DNA of 64,000 nucleotides from Nocardia sp. BMG111209 (GCF_000381925.1 NZ_KB907309.1:1240001-1304000); one strand, 5' to 3'; counted from the stretch's first letter, positions 1-8,897 are shown. The notes: a model not told the origin generated them from the sequence alone. Made by a program: numbers and translations.

Positions 1-211
1 GGGCGGACAGTTCGTAGCCCAGGACCGCGACGGCGTGGTCGTTCTGGCCGACATAGGCGGCCACCCGGGCCGCGTCCTTCTGGCGGGCCAGGTACCGATC
101 CCAGGTGAAGTTCACCAGATCCAGATCGCGTGCGGTCACCTCACGGCCGGCCAGGGGCACGGTGAGACCGCCGACCAGGCTCTCCGCCAACCGCACGATT
201 TCGAAATCCAC
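1..211 (-). CDS. GyrI-like effector-binding protein, 3' end cut by window edge
   Basis: Partial gene read on the minus strand from a GTG at 211; its C-terminus lies outside the window. The visible 70 codons begin VDFEIVRLAESLVGGLTVPL and contain a TWDRYL motif. This matches the N-terminal layout of GyrI/SOUL-like effector-binding proteins (AraC effector-binding or integron-associated fold), which bind small molecules. It resembles the gene just upstream (start MDFNVVERHETLVAGT), so the two look like diverged tandem duplicates. The GTG sits 8 bases after the upstream stop, with a G-rich stretch between, so the two genes are probably cotranscribed. No enzymatic residues can be assigned. The family assignment is by eye and the function is unknown. 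Confidence 0.6.
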   Translation of the reverse strand, partial: MDFEIVRLAESLVGGLTVPLAGREVTARDLDLVNFTWDRYLARQKDAARVAAYVGQNDHAVAVLGYELSA

Positions 212-219
212 GCGTACCC

Positions 220-684
220 CTACCTGTTCCCGGTCACGGTCTCGTCGGCCAGGGCGACGAACACCTCGACGGTGTGCGAATCCGGATAGTGCTCGAAATC
301 ACCGGTGTACGCCCGCACCAGCGTGCCGGCGGCCTCGAGATCCCACACCGACCGCCAGATCGACACGACGGTGTCGCCCAGATTGTCACCGGTGCTCAGG
401 AACTGGGCGAAGCGTCCGGCGGGCACGCGCGCGAGCACGTCGCCGGGCTGCAGATCGGTCAGGCTCTCGCAGCGGTAGCCGACGATATGGGTGAGGTACG
501 AGCCGATCTCCGGCGCGTGGTCCACATACGCGGTGGCCGGCTCGCCGGGGAGGGAGCGGGCGAGATTGCGTTTCCACGCCTCCTCCACCTTCAGCCGGCG
601 CGGTCCCTCGACCGCCAGGGCCGGACTGCGCAGCACCGTCCCGGCTACCAGCGTCTCGTGGCGCTCAACGACATTGAAGTCCAT
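220..684 (-). CDS. GyrI-like (AraC effector-binding type) protein
   Basis: A 154-residue protein, the usual size for a stand-alone GyrI-like effector-binding domain. The open frame extends further upstream, but the ATG at 684 (MDFNVVERHE) is chosen because the upstream stretch looks non-coding and family members begin with this short beta-strand. Features seen are an N-terminal VxxxETLVAGT strand, a central EEAWKRNLAR helix, and a C-terminal strand EHYPDSHTVEVFVAL typical of integron-associated effector-binding proteins. Family members bind small hydrophobic or cationic ligands, and some hydrolyse or sequester toxins. No DNA-binding domain is attached. It is followed by a second GyrI-like gene 8 bases downstream. 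The fold is fairly sure; the ligand is unknown. Confidence 0.7.
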   Translation of the reverse strand: MDFNVVERHETLVAGTVLRSPALAVEGPRRLKVEEAWKRNLARSLPGEPATAYVDHAPEIGSYLTHIVGYRCESLTDLQPGDVLARVPAGRFAQFLSTGDNLGDTVVSIWRSVWDLEAAGTLVRAYTGDFEHYPDSHTVEVFVALADETVTGNR

Positions 685-911
685 CGGTGTCGCCCCTATG
701 TCTCGTGCTGTATGGAATCCCACCCGGCTCCCTGGTCCATCACTGTCGCGCACATCCTTCCGCATCCTGCCACCGTCGCGCCGTATCGGCCCATCGCATC
801 GCGCGGCGGCAGCTCGGAGAAGCACCGAGAACCCCTGGCGCACCACGCTTCACGCATCCCACCCTATCGGCGCGCCGAGCACGATGGTCGGATAACGAGT
901 TCGCGCTGTGC

Positions 912-3353
912 CTACCTTAGGCCGGGGACGTGGAGTCCGGGGAAGATCTCCCCCGGGAACGGCTCGGGTTGCGGCTCCGGGGCCGGCGCGGTCTCCGGGG
1001 CCGGTGGGAAGCTGATCACCGGTGGCGGCGAACTCGGCGGTGCCAGGACGTCGAACGGGCCCTGACCGGGTGCGGAGGAGGTACTCGGCAGGGCCGCGGT
1101 GGGTGCGGTGGGCACGCTGGGTGTCGTGGGGGCGATCGACCAGAACGGCCCCGACGCGATCGACGGTTCGGACGGGGCCGGGAACTCCTCGACCGGGGTG
1201 CCGCGCAGCGCGCCGTCCATGGTGTGCTTCCAGATGTCGGCCGGCACGGTGGATCCCCAGATCGCCGCGCCGTGCGCGCGGATGGCCTCGGACTGCGCGG
1301 TGCCGATCCACACCGCGGTCGACAGCGACGGGGTGAAGCCGATCATCCAGGCGTCCTTGTTGGCGCCGGTGTCGCCGAGCTGGGTGGTCCCGGTCTTGGC
1401 CGCGACCGCCCGCCCGCCCGCGAGCGTGTGCCCGTTGGAGTAGCCGGCGATCGGCAGCATCGCCTGGATCGTGGTGTCGGCGATGGTCCGCGGCAGCCGC
1501 TGCTGGCCGGGCGGCAACACACCCTTCGCACCCTCCGTGCCACGATCCAGCAAAACCCGGCCGTCGCCCGCGACGACCTGCTGCACGAAGTACGGCTTGT
1601 GATAGATGCCGTCCGCGGCGATCGTGGCGTAGGCCGACGCCATATCGATCGGCCGCACCGAATACGAGCCCAGCACGATCGAGGGCGTGGGCATACCGTC
1701 CGGTTCGGTCAGGGTGCGGCCGGGTACGCCCGGAATCTGCTCCGGAATACCGGCCTGATGCGCCGCGTCGGCGACCGCCTTCGGCCCGACCGCCTCGGTG
1801 AGCCGGTAGAAGCTGGTGTTCAGCGAGCGCTTGAAGGCCTCGGCCATGGAACACACGCCGCAGGAATCCCCCTCGGCATTGGTGACCTTGGTGTCGTTGA
1901 CGGTCACCGGCGAGCTGTCCAGCTGATACGACAGCGGCATACCCTGCTGCAGGGCGGCGATCACCGCGAAGGTCTTGAACGCGGAGCCGGTCTGCAACGG
2001 CGCCTGCGCGAAATCGAAGCCGACCCCGTCCTCGCCGCCGTAGTAGGCGCGGACCGCGCCGGTGTGCGGATCGATCGACACCACCGCGCTGCGCAGATCG
2101 GCGGACTGACCGCCGAGCGAGGCGTGCACCGCGTCCAGGGCGGACTGCTGGGCACGGGCGTCGATCGTGGTGACGATGCGCAGCGCGCCGGTGTCCACCT
2201 CCTGATCGCTGATGCCGGCCTCCCGCAGCTCGTGCAGCACCTCGGTGCGGATCAGGCCGGCGGGTCCCTGGGTGCCGTCGTCGGCGGGCGGGGCGATCGG
2301 CGCGATGGGCGGGAACACCAGGGTGTCGCGGGTGCCGGGCGGCAGCCAGTTCATCTCGACCATGCCGTCGAGTACGTAGGCCCAGCGCGCCTTCAGCTGG
2401 TTCGGGTGGGTCTCCGGATCGAGCAGCGCCGGTGTGCGGACCACGGCGGCCAGTACCGCGCCCTCGGCCAGGGTCAGCTCCGGAACCGGTTTGTTGAAAT
2501 AGGCGCGCGCGGCGGCGGCGATACCGTACGCGCCGCGGCCGTAGTAGATGGTGTTGAAGTAGGCGGCGAGGATGTCGTCCTTGTTCCACTGCCGGGCCAT
2601 CTTGGCGGAGATGATCAGCTCGCGCATCTTCCGCGACAGGGTGCGATCCGAGGTGAGGAACGCGTTCTTCACGTACTGCTGGGTGATGGTGGAACCGCCG
2701 CCGGCATCGTCGTGGCCGAACAGATTGTCGCGCGCGGCCCGCAGGTAGGCGCTGGTGTCGTAGCCGGGATTGGTATAGAAGTGCCGGTCCTCGGCCGAGA
2801 GCATCGCGTAGCGGACCGGTTGCGGCACATCGGACAGCGGGACCGGGGTGCGATTGCCCTGGGGCGGCACCACCGTCGCCAGCACGGTACTGCCGTCGGC
2901 GGCGAGCACGGTCGCGATCTGGTTGCTGCGGACCGCGGCCGGATCGGGGATCTCCGCACTCCAGTAGGCCAGGGCCAGCAGCATCGAGGGGATCACCACG
3001 AAGATCAGGAATACGGCGGCCACCGCCCGCAGGATGCGCTGACGGCGGGTGCGCGGCGTCCGCGGCGCGGAGGGGTCGCCGGCCGGTTTGAGACGACGCT
3101 GCAACGGGGTGCGGGAGCGCTTGGCCGCGGCCGCCCGGCGGCGCGCGGTGACGGATTCGATCTCTTTCCAGCCGGCGATCGTCGAGACGACCGGTGGGGT
3201 CGCGGGTGGTTGTTCATCGCCGTGGTGGCCACCGGCCGGATCCGATGCGTCGCCGGCCGCCGGAGCACCGTCGTACCGTGCGCGCGAATCTCCGCTGTCC
3301 TGCGTCGGCGGCGTGCCGGAGCGGCGCCGCTTGCGGATCGAGCTCACGGTCAT
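912..3353 (-). CDS. ponA1: Bifunctional penicillin-binding protein, PonA1 type (class A PBP)
   Basis: An 813-residue class A PBP that polymerises lipid II into glycan strands and cross-links stem peptides outside the membrane. The N-terminus (1-105) is cytosolic, basic and disordered, followed by one membrane anchor at about 108-130. The glycosyltransferase domain carries the AEDRHFY motif (catalytic Glu188) and GGSTITQQYVKN (about 219-230). The transpeptidase domain carries SAFK (Ser457, Lys460), SLN (Ser510-Asn512) and KTGT (Lys653). The C-terminal 90 or so residues are Pro/Ser-rich, like the proline tail of mycobacterial PonA1, which it resembles more closely than PonA2. All catalytic motifs are intact. 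The ATG at 3353 has an AGGAG-like site just upstream. It stands alone between the GyrI-like genes and the sugar importer. Confidence 0.95.
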   Translation of the reverse strand: MTVSSIRKRRRSGTPPTQDSGDSRARYDGAPAAGDASDPAGGHHGDEQPPATPPVVSTIAGWKEIESVTARRRAAAAKRSRTPLQRRLKPAGDPSAPRTPRTRRQRILRAVAAVFLIFVVIPSMLLALAYWSAEIPDPAAVRSNQIATVLAADGSTVLATVVPPQGNRTPVPLSDVPQPVRYAMLSAEDRHFYTNPGYDTSAYLRAARDNLFGHDDAGGGSTITQQYVKNAFLTSDRTLSRKMRELIISAKMARQWNKDDILAAYFNTIYYGRGAYGIAAAARAYFNKPVPELTLAEGAVLAAVVRTPALLDPETHPNQLKARWAYVLDGMVEMNWLPPGTRDTLVFPPIAPIAPPADDGTQGPAGLIRTEVLHELREAGISDQEVDTGALRIVTTIDARAQQSALDAVHASLGGQSADLRSAVVSIDPHTGAVRAYYGGEDGVGFDFAQAPLQTGSAFKTFAVIAALQQGMPLSYQLDSSPVTVNDTKVTNAEGDSCGVCSMAEAFKRSLNTSFYRLTEAVGPKAVADAAHQAGIPEQIPGVPGRTLTEPDGMPTPSIVLGSYSVRPIDMASAYATIAADGIYHKPYFVQQVVAGDGRVLLDRGTEGAKGVLPPGQQRLPRTIADTTIQAMLPIAGYSNGHTLAGGRAVAAKTGTTQLGDTGANKDAWMIGFTPSLSTAVWIGTAQSEAIRAHGAAIWGSTVPADIWKHTMDGALRGTPVEEFPAPSEPSIASGPFWSIAPTTPSVPTAPTAALPSTSSAPGQGPFDVLAPPSSPPPVISFPPAPETAPAPEPQPEPFPGEIFPGLHVPGLR

Positions 3354-3510
3354 CTCCTCCCGGAGAAATCGGTGAACCTGTACGAGCTACCGGTGGAATA
3401 GCACCACGAACGAAGAATAACCCAGCCCTCGTGCCTGCTACCGTGCACACAACCCCACCGCGCCAAGATGATTCGCGATCGTAGCAGCGGGGTCCGACAG
3501 CGAGCCGGGC

Positions 3511-4344
3511 TCAGCTCTTGACGCCGCCCGCGGTCAGACCGGCGATGATGCGGCGCTGGAAGATCAGCACCATGATCACCAGCGGCACCGTGACCAGGGT
3601 GCCCGCCGCCATGATCTCCACATACGGCGGCACCTTCGGATCGTTGCCGGAGAACCGGGAGATCGCGACGGTGACCGGCTCGGTCTTGTCCGCCGACAGC
3701 AGCCGGGCCAGCAGGTATTCGTTGACCGCCGCGATGAACGCCAGGATGGCCGTGGTGAACACCGCCGGCGCGGCCAGCGGCAGCATCACCAGCCGGAACG
3801 CCTGGAGCCGGCCGGCGCCGTCGATGCGGGCCGCCTCCTCCAGCTCCCACGGCAGTTCGGTGAAGAACGACGCCAGCGTGTACACCGTCATCGGCAGCAC
3901 GAACGAGATGTTCGGGATGATCATCGCCTGGTAGTGGCCGATCCAGCCCAGATCGGTGAACAGCTGGAACAGTGGGGTCACCAGCACCACGACCGGGAAC
4001 ATCGAGGCCGACAGGATCAGCCCCGACACCACGCCCTTGCCGCGGAAGTTCACCCGGGCCAGCGTGTACGCGGCGAGCATGCCGAGCAGCAGCGCGATCA
4101 CCATGGTGGCCGCGCCGATGATCACGCTGTTGACCAGCGCGCGGCCGAAGTCGTTACCCCGGGTGGTGTCGAATACGTGCTGGAAATTGGCCAGCGTGAC
4201 GTGTGTGGGCCACGGGGTGCTGTCGAAGGTGTAGGCCGGGTCGCGGAACGCGGTGACCGCCATCCAGTAGAACGGGCCCAGCCCCCAGACGAGCACGATC
4301 AGCGCGGCGACGTAGATCCGCGCGGATTTCAGTCGTTTCGTCAT
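3511..4344 (-). CDS. sugB: Sugar ABC importer inner-membrane permease, MalG/SugB type
   Basis: A 277-residue permease of the binding-protein-dependent carbohydrate importer family (MalG, SugB). About six membrane segments are visible. The ABC-contacting EAA loop reads ELEEAARIDGAGRLQAFRLV (residues about 183-202). The start ATG at 4344 overlaps the TGA of the preceding permease gene (ATGA), so translation is coupled. The longer open frame upstream is a shadow of sugA. With LpqY-like and SugA-like partners it should form the transmembrane pore for a sugar. In mycobacteria the LpqY-SugABC system recycles trehalose released during mycolate transfer. That substrate is inferred from family resemblance and gene order only; a maltose-type substrate is possible. 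Confidence 0.85.
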   Translation of the reverse strand: MTKRLKSARIYVAALIVLVWGLGPFYWMAVTAFRDPAYTFDSTPWPTHVTLANFQHVFDTTRGNDFGRALVNSVIIGAATMVIALLLGMLAAYTLARVNFRGKGVVSGLILSASMFPVVVLVTPLFQLFTDLGWIGHYQAMIIPNISFVLPMTVYTLASFFTELPWELEEAARIDGAGRLQAFRLVMLPLAAPAVFTTAILAFIAAVNEYLLARLLSADKTEPVTVAISRFSGNDPKVPPYVEIMAAGTLVTVPLVIMVLIFQRRIIAGLTAGGVKS

Positions 4345-5360
4345 CAGTGCGCCTTCCGCTGCTCTTCCTGGGTGGCGACGGCATTCGCGCCGAGCACCTT
4401 CACCAGCAGGAACGCGACCGCGAAGATCATCAGGAAGGTGATGACCGACAGTGCCGAGGCGCTGTTGGGGCCCTGGCGCACCTGATCGACGACGAGCATC
4501 GAGATCGTCCGGGTGGACGGATTGCCCTGCATCATGATCGCGGGCAGGTCGTAGAGCCGCAGCGCGTCCATGGTCCGGAACAGCACCGCCACCAGCAGTG
4601 CGGGCTTGAGCAACGGCAGCGTGATCCGGGTGAACCGCTGCCAGGCCGAGGCGCCGTCGACCCGTGCCGCCTCGTAGACGTCGCCCGGAATGACCTGCAA
4701 CCCGGCCAGCAGCAACAACGCCATGAACGGCGTGGTCTTCCACACATCGGCCACGATCACCGCGAACCGCGACGGCCACGGATCGGTCTTCCACAGGATG
4801 TGGGTGCCGAAGAGGTGGTTCACCACGCCGTCGTACTGGAACATGTACTCCCACAGCCGGGCCGTCACCGCGGTGGGGATCGCCCACGGGATCAGCACCG
4901 CCGCGCGCAGCACCGCGCGGCCGCGGAAGGTCTTGCCCATCACCGAGGCCATCCCCAGCCCGAGGGCGGTCTCCAGCAGGACGGTCACCACCGTGAACAG
5001 CAGGGTGATGCCGATCGCCGCCCAGAACTGCGAGCCCAGATTGCCGGTCGGACAGGATTCGACGCTGCCGTCGGGCAACTGGCACTGCTGCAGCAGCCAG
5101 TGCGTGTAGTTGTCGAAGCCGGCGCCGCCGCCCTGGACGAACATGCCGGTCGCGGCGTCGAGTCCGGAGTCCTTCTGGAAGGACATCACCACCGCTCGCA
5201 CCACCGGATAGCCGATGACCACGGCCAGCGCCAGCAGCACGGGTGCGACGAACACCCAGGCCCGTCCCGAACCGGGGAGCCGGATCCGGCCGCTGCGTGC
5301 GGGTTTCTCGGGCGCGGCGGGAGGCGCGGCCGATTCGGTGGTTCCCGAAGGATCTGACAC
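4344..5360 (-). CDS. sugA: Sugar ABC importer permease, MalF/SugA type
   Basis: A 338-residue permease of the MalF/UgpA class, partner of the SugB-like protein. A Pro/Ala-rich cytosolic N-terminus of about 35 residues is followed by a first membrane helix (AWVFVAPVLLALAVVIGYPV). There is then an extracytoplasmic loop with two Cys (QQCQLP, ESCPTG) and further helices. The EAA loop is YEAARVDGASAWQRFTRITL. Its stop overlaps the next start (ATGA). About 47 bases separate it from the lipoprotein gene upstream, so all three genes are probably one transcript. No ATPase gene follows; the likely ATPase is encoded at 17.3-18.4 kb. The importer role is well supported and the trehalose assignment is inferred. 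Confidence 0.85.
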   Translation of the reverse strand: MSDPSGTTESAAPPAAPEKPARSGRIRLPGSGRAWVFVAPVLLALAVVIGYPVVRAVVMSFQKDSGLDAATGMFVQGGGAGFDNYTHWLLQQCQLPDGSVESCPTGNLGSQFWAAIGITLLFTVVTVLLETALGLGMASVMGKTFRGRAVLRAAVLIPWAIPTAVTARLWEYMFQYDGVVNHLFGTHILWKTDPWPSRFAVIVADVWKTTPFMALLLLAGLQVIPGDVYEAARVDGASAWQRFTRITLPLLKPALLVAVLFRTMDALRLYDLPAIMMQGNPSTRTISMLVVDQVRQGPNSASALSVITFLMIFAVAFLLVKVLGANAVATQEEQRKAH

Positions 5361-5407
5361 CGTGACTCTCTCCTACGGGAACGACTCGACGGGAACGGGG
5401 ACGACGG

Positions 5408-6709
5408 TTACGAACCGGCGGCCTCGATACCCTTCTGCATGCCGGTGATCGCGTCGTCGACCGACTTGCTCCCGGTCAGGGCAGCATATGCGTTCTCCGA
5501 GATGGCCTTCGACACCGCCGGGTAGAACGGGGTCACCGGCCGCGGGACCGCGCTGGCGATGGAATCCTTCAGCGCGGGCAGGTACGGCATCTTCGCGATC
5601 AGCGCCGGATCGTCGTACAGCGAGGCCCGCACCGACGGCAGCGCGCCGTCGGCGACGATGTGCTGGGCATCCTCGCTGATCAGGAAGCGCAGGAAGTCCA
5701 GCGCGGTGGCCTTGTTCTTGGAGTAGGCGCTGATCGCCGCGTTGTAGCCACCCAGGGTGGAGGCGCCGATGCCGTCCTTACCGGGCAGCGGCGCGACCCC
5801 GGTGTTGCCCTTGGTCGCCGCGGAATCGGCGTTGGCGGGACCGTAGAAGCTCGGCCAGGTGCGCAGGAACAGCAGCTTGCCCTGGGCGAAGGCGTTCTGG
5901 CTCTCGGTCTCGGTGAAGGAGGTGGCCTCCTTCGGGATGTCGCCGTCCTTGAACGAGTCGACGAGTACCTGCAGACCCGCGCGGGACTGCGGGCTGTTGA
6001 CGGTCGGGGTCTTGCCGTCCGGGCCGACGAAGGTGCCGCCGTAGGCGTTGATCACCTCGGCCGCGTTCACGGTGAGGCCCTCGTAGTTCTTGAACTGCCC
6101 GGCGTAGCAGTCGATTGCGTGCGACTTCGCGACGTTGCAGTCGGCGAGCAGCTCGGACCAGGTCTTCGGCGGGCTCTGGATCAGATCCTTGCGGTAGAAC
6201 AGCAGGCCGCCGTTGGTGTTGCGCGGCGCGGCGTACAGCGTGCCCTTGTAGGTGGCGCTCGCCACCGTCGGGGACAGCAGCGTGGAGGTATCGATCGAGA
6301 ACGAGTCCTTCAACGGCTGGATCCAGCCCTTGGCCGCGAATTCGGCGGTCCACGGGACGTCCAGCGCCATCACGTCGTAGTCCGGCTGTTTGGCGCCGAG
6401 GTGCTGGGCCAGGTCGTCGTACTGCTGGGAGGCGTCGTTGGACTGTTCCTTGAAGGTGACCTTCTCGTCCGCGTGCGCCGCGTTCCAGCGTTCGACCAGC
6501 TGCTTCACCACGCCGGTCTCGGTGGTGTCCTTGCCCTCCACATAGGTGATGGGCCCGCGGCCGGAGAGATTCTCGGCCAGCGGATTGCTGCTGCCGGAAC
6601 TGGAGCAGGCGCTGGTGAACGCGGCGGTCAGTAGTGCTGCCGACGCTGCCGCCAGCGCGGCTCGGGACACGAGAGATCGACGCCGGGGCGCCATCTTGTT
6701 CAAAGCCAT
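5408..6709 (-). CDS. lpqY: Sugar-binding lipoprotein of the ABC importer, LpqY type
   Basis: A 433-residue extracellular solute-binding protein (MalE/LpqY class). The signal peptide has an Arg-rich start (MALNKMAPRRR), a hydrophobic core, and a lipobox ending TSAC, so it should be lipid-anchored outside the membrane. The mature part begins Ser/Gly-rich and has the usual solute-binding pattern (ITYVEGKD, then DYDVMALDVPWTAEFA). The ATG at 6709 is preferred over 6694 because a GGAG lies at the right distance upstream. It is the first gene of the importer operon and diverges from the DUF2786 gene, so the 98 bases between them hold both promoters. In mycobacteria LpqY captures trehalose; the ligand here is inferred. 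Confidence 0.87.
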   Translation of the reverse strand: MALNKMAPRRRSLVSRAALAAASAALLTAAFTSACSSSGSSNPLAENLSGRGPITYVEGKDTTETGVVKQLVERWNAAHADEKVTFKEQSNDASQQYDDLAQHLGAKQPDYDVMALDVPWTAEFAAKGWIQPLKDSFSIDTSTLLSPTVASATYKGTLYAAPRNTNGGLLFYRKDLIQSPPKTWSELLADCNVAKSHAIDCYAGQFKNYEGLTVNAAEVINAYGGTFVGPDGKTPTVNSPQSRAGLQVLVDSFKDGDIPKEATSFTETESQNAFAQGKLLFLRTWPSFYGPANADSAATKGNTGVAPLPGKDGIGASTLGGYNAAISAYSKNKATALDFLRFLISEDAQHIVADGALPSVRASLYDDPALIAKMPYLPALKDSIASAVPRPVTPFYPAVSKAISENAYAALTGSKSVDDAITGMQKGIEAAGS

Positions 6710-6807
6710 CGCGGATACTCCAGGGTCGAGACGTGAGCGCCAGCACACTCAGCCGGGTGCACATGGCAAGATACATGGTCGTCACTTCTCCCGCCCGAGG
6801 AGTGTCG

Positions 6808-7677
6808 GTGGATTCTCGTATCCTGGCCGCCATGTCCACTCAGACCGGCACCGCGACGCAGGACAAGCTGCTGACCCGAATCGGCGGCCTGTTGCGGCAG
6901 GCCGAGTCGACCGACAACGAGCACGAGGCCGAGGCGTTCCTCGCCGCCGCGCAACGCTTGGCCACCCGCTCCTCGATCGATCTGGCGGTGGCGCGGGCCC
7001 ATGTGGCCGGACGGGAGCGCCGCGCGGTCCCCATCCAGCGGATGATCCCGATCGGCGAGCCCGGTAAGCGCGGTTTGCGCACCTACGTGCAGCTTTTCGT
7101 GGCGATCGCCACCGCCAACGACGTGCGCTGTGATGTGGCGCGCACGTCCACCCAGGTGTACGCCTACGGATTCGACACCGACATCGCCACCTGCGAGGCG
7201 CTGTACGCGAGTCTGCTGGTGCAGATGGTGCGGGCCTCCGACCAGTACATCAAATCGGGTGCGTACAAGTCGGCGACCGTGGAGAAGATCGTGGTCGAAT
7301 CCCGCTGGGGCCGTAAGGTGCAACGACGGGTGCAGGCCCCGGTCGCCGCGGTGACGGCCCGGCTGAACTTCCAGATGGCCTTCGCCGCCAGGGTCGGCCG
7401 CCGACTGTCCTCCGTACAGGCCGATGTCCGGGAAGAGGCCCTGCGCGAGGAGGATACGGCCCCCGGTACCGCGATCGCGCTGCGCGACAAGGATATCGAG
7501 CTCACCGACTTCTACTCCCGCACCTCGCAGGCGCGCGGGGTGTGGCGCGGCCCGCAGGAGTCGGCGGGCTATTCGGCCGCGGCCCGCCGCGCCGGCGACC
7601 GAGCCGGCCGCGCGGCCCGCCTCGGCACCGCCCCCGAACTGGGTGCCGCACGCGGGCAATTGGACGAGGGCCGGTGA
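6808..7677 (+). CDS. DUF2786 domain-containing protein
   Basis: About 289 residues. The N-terminal stretch KLLTRIGGLLRQAESTDNEH and EAEAFLAAAQRLATRSSIDL is the diagnostic DUF2786 helix pair. A conserved middle part (RTYVQLFVAIATANDVRC) and a basic helical C-terminus rich in Arg/Ala follow. The start is taken at the GTG at 6808 because GAGGAG ends five bases upstream; an ATG at 6832 is an alternative that removes eight residues. The function of the family is unknown. The next gene, a zinc-protease-like metallohydrolase, begins 60 bases downstream on the same strand, and I believe these two families are commonly neighbours in actinobacteria. No catalytic motif is visible. Confidence 0.85.
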   Translation: MDSRILAAMSTQTGTATQDKLLTRIGGLLRQAESTDNEHEAEAFLAAAQRLATRSSIDLAVARAHVAGRERRAVPIQRMIPIGEPGKRGLRTYVQLFVAIATANDVRCDVARTSTQVYAYGFDTDIATCEALYASLLVQMVRASDQYIKSGAYKSATVEKIVVESRWGRKVQRRVQAPVAAVTARLNFQMAFAARVGRRLSSVQADVREEALREEDTAPGTAIALRDKDIELTDFYSRTSQARGVWRGPQESAGYSAAARRAGDRAGRAARLGTAPELGAARGQLDEGR

Positions 7678-7737
7678 ACTCCGGCTGTCCCGGATACGCC
7701 ACGGGCATCTGTGGGCGACGGGCCGGATGAGCCTCCG

Positions 7738-8253
7738 ATGAGCGGCGAACGCGATGTCCAGCGGTCGCGGGTGTACGACGCGGAGGGGCTGGTGCGCCGG
7801 ATGTTCGACCGCGCCGACGAGTACGGCACGCGCGCGGTGGAACTACACGGTTCGCACCTGACCCTGCCGATCGAGCGGAGGTTCGCCTCGGTCGAGTCGG
7901 TACAGAGCTATGCGGACAAGGTGCTGGCCCTGAATTGGGTACGGGCACAATGGGAACGGGCCACCGTGCCGATCCGGGTGCGGTCCCGCGCCGGGGCCGC
8001 GGCGGCACACTACGAATTCGAGACCGCGGTACTCGCGGTCCCTCTGCACACCGGCGAAACCGCGTGGGCCCTGCGCGAATTGGTGATCCTGCACGAACTG
8101 GCCCACCACCTGGAACCGTCCGGCGACGACCTGGCCCCGCACGGCCCGGAATTCTGCACCCGGTACATCGACCTGGTCGACGGCATCGTCGGCCCCGAGG
8201 CCGCGCTCGTACTGCGCACCACATTGCTCGGCTGCGGAGCGCGGCTGGGCTGA
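7738..8253 (+). CDS. Small HExxH metallohydrolase (TIGR04338-like)
   Basis: A 171-residue protein with a zinc-binding helix HELAHH at about residues 120-125. A further candidate ligand lies in PHGPEFCTRY about 15 residues later, giving a gluzincin or WLM-like HExxH...H arrangement. The size and the opening RDVQRSRVYDAE fit the actinobacterial TIGR04338 metallohydrolase family, whose substrate is not known. No signal peptide is present, so it should be cytosolic. The ATG at 7738 is preferred (GATGAG six bases upstream); a GTG at 7711 would add nine residues. It probably forms an operon with the DUF2786 gene. The catalytic class is inferred from the motif only. Confidence 0.8.
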   Translation: MSGERDVQRSRVYDAEGLVRRMFDRADEYGTRAVELHGSHLTLPIERRFASVESVQSYADKVLALNWVRAQWERATVPIRVRSRAGAAAAHYEFETAVLAVPLHTGETAWALRELVILHELAHHLEPSGDDLAPHGPEFCTRYIDLVDGIVGPEAALVLRTTLLGCGARLG

Positions 8254-8298
8254 CTATTCCTCGGTGTGGCAGGCATCGGAGCTACCGGCCTCTCGTCG

Positions 8299-8364
8299 GC
8301 CGGGAGCGTGGGCAGAGCGCACCAGTCGGGTGCGGGCCGGGAGCACCAGCCGAGAGTGTGGGCC
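8299..8364. repeat. Decayed GC-rich tandem repeat (about 25-bp unit), copy cluster A
   Basis: About two and a half imperfect units of the type GGAGCACCAGCCGAGAGTG followed by TGGGCCG. The 24 bases at 8341-8364 match 10161-10184 at 22 of 24 positions. No coding frame is convincing here. A second cluster lies at 10139-10230, on the other side of the SDR/HxlR module. Confidence 0.6.
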
Positions 8365-8375
8365 GAGAGCACTTA

Positions 8376-8671
8376 GGGCATGTCCGCTAAATCTTGGCCC
8401 AGGTCAGGACCACCGCGAGCAGGTTGAAGATCGTTCGACGACGTTTCGGCCCTTGTGAAACTCAGCGTCGAAAGCGGGCGGACGCCAGCCTTCAGAATCA
8501 CGTCGCTTCCGGTTCGACTGCTGGTCGCGAGGTTCGGGGATGACAGCCTTGATACTGCGGGCCCTGAGGTCCTTCCGGATCCTCTTCGAGGAGTGTGCCT
8601 TGTCACCGAGCAGTGCCGTCGGGGTCGTGCGGGGCCTGCCAGCGTCGAGCCGGAGTACACGCAGGCAGGAT
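8376..8671 (-). mobile_element. 3' remnant of an IS5-family transposase
   Basis: On the minus strand a broken frame reads LDAGRPRTTPTALLGDKAHS, then an IRKDLRAR helix, then IPEPRDQQSNRKRR, PAFDAEFHKGRNVVER and finally FNLLAVVLTWAKI before a stop. This is the C-terminal part of an IS5-type DDE transposase; the NVVER motif contains the catalytic Glu. The frame shifts after NVVER, and the residues usual between NVVERxFN and the C-terminal helix are missing, so there has been an internal deletion. The first two thirds are absent. The outer end carries GGGCATGTCCGCTAA, a possible terminal repeat. It abuts the truncated doxX gene and cannot be active. Confidence 0.75.
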
Positions 8672-8853
8672 CAGACCGAGTGCGCCGAGCATCTCTCGGC
8701 CACGCCGATCAGCCGGAGCGCACCGGCGGAGACGTCTTCGACCCACCGCAGCCTTTCGGCGAGCTCGTCCCTGGGCTGAGTGGTCTTCATCACCCTGGCA
8801 GCTGCGAACACGAAGGCCAGGACCCCGGCCACGATCCACAAGGCGACGTTCAT
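8672..8853 (-). pseudogene. DoxX-family membrane protein, truncated and frameshifted
   Basis: Starts at the ATG at 8853 with a good AAGGAG site and reads MNVALWIVAGVLAFVFAAAR with KTTQPRDELAERLRWVED after it. This is the typical first membrane helix and loop of DoxX-like proteins. After RLIGVAE the frame shifts, and the expected continuation MLGALGLILPA appears in another frame. The sequence then runs straight into transposase-derived DNA. Only about 60 of the usual 115-150 residues remain. It lies 44 bases after the SDR stop, so SDR-doxX was probably an operon under the divergent HxlR regulator. DoxX proteins act in membrane redox complexes; this copy should be dead. Confidence 0.8.
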
Positions 8854-8897
8854 GGGCTACTCCTTCATCCAGGTATCGATGGCCTCGGGTGTACCGG

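Noticed and set aside
930..3401. 823-codon open frame on the plus strand opposite ponA1
   Set aside because: It lies wholly over the intact PBP gene, is rich in Arg/Gly/His as expected for the antisense of GC-rich coding DNA, and has no family motif.
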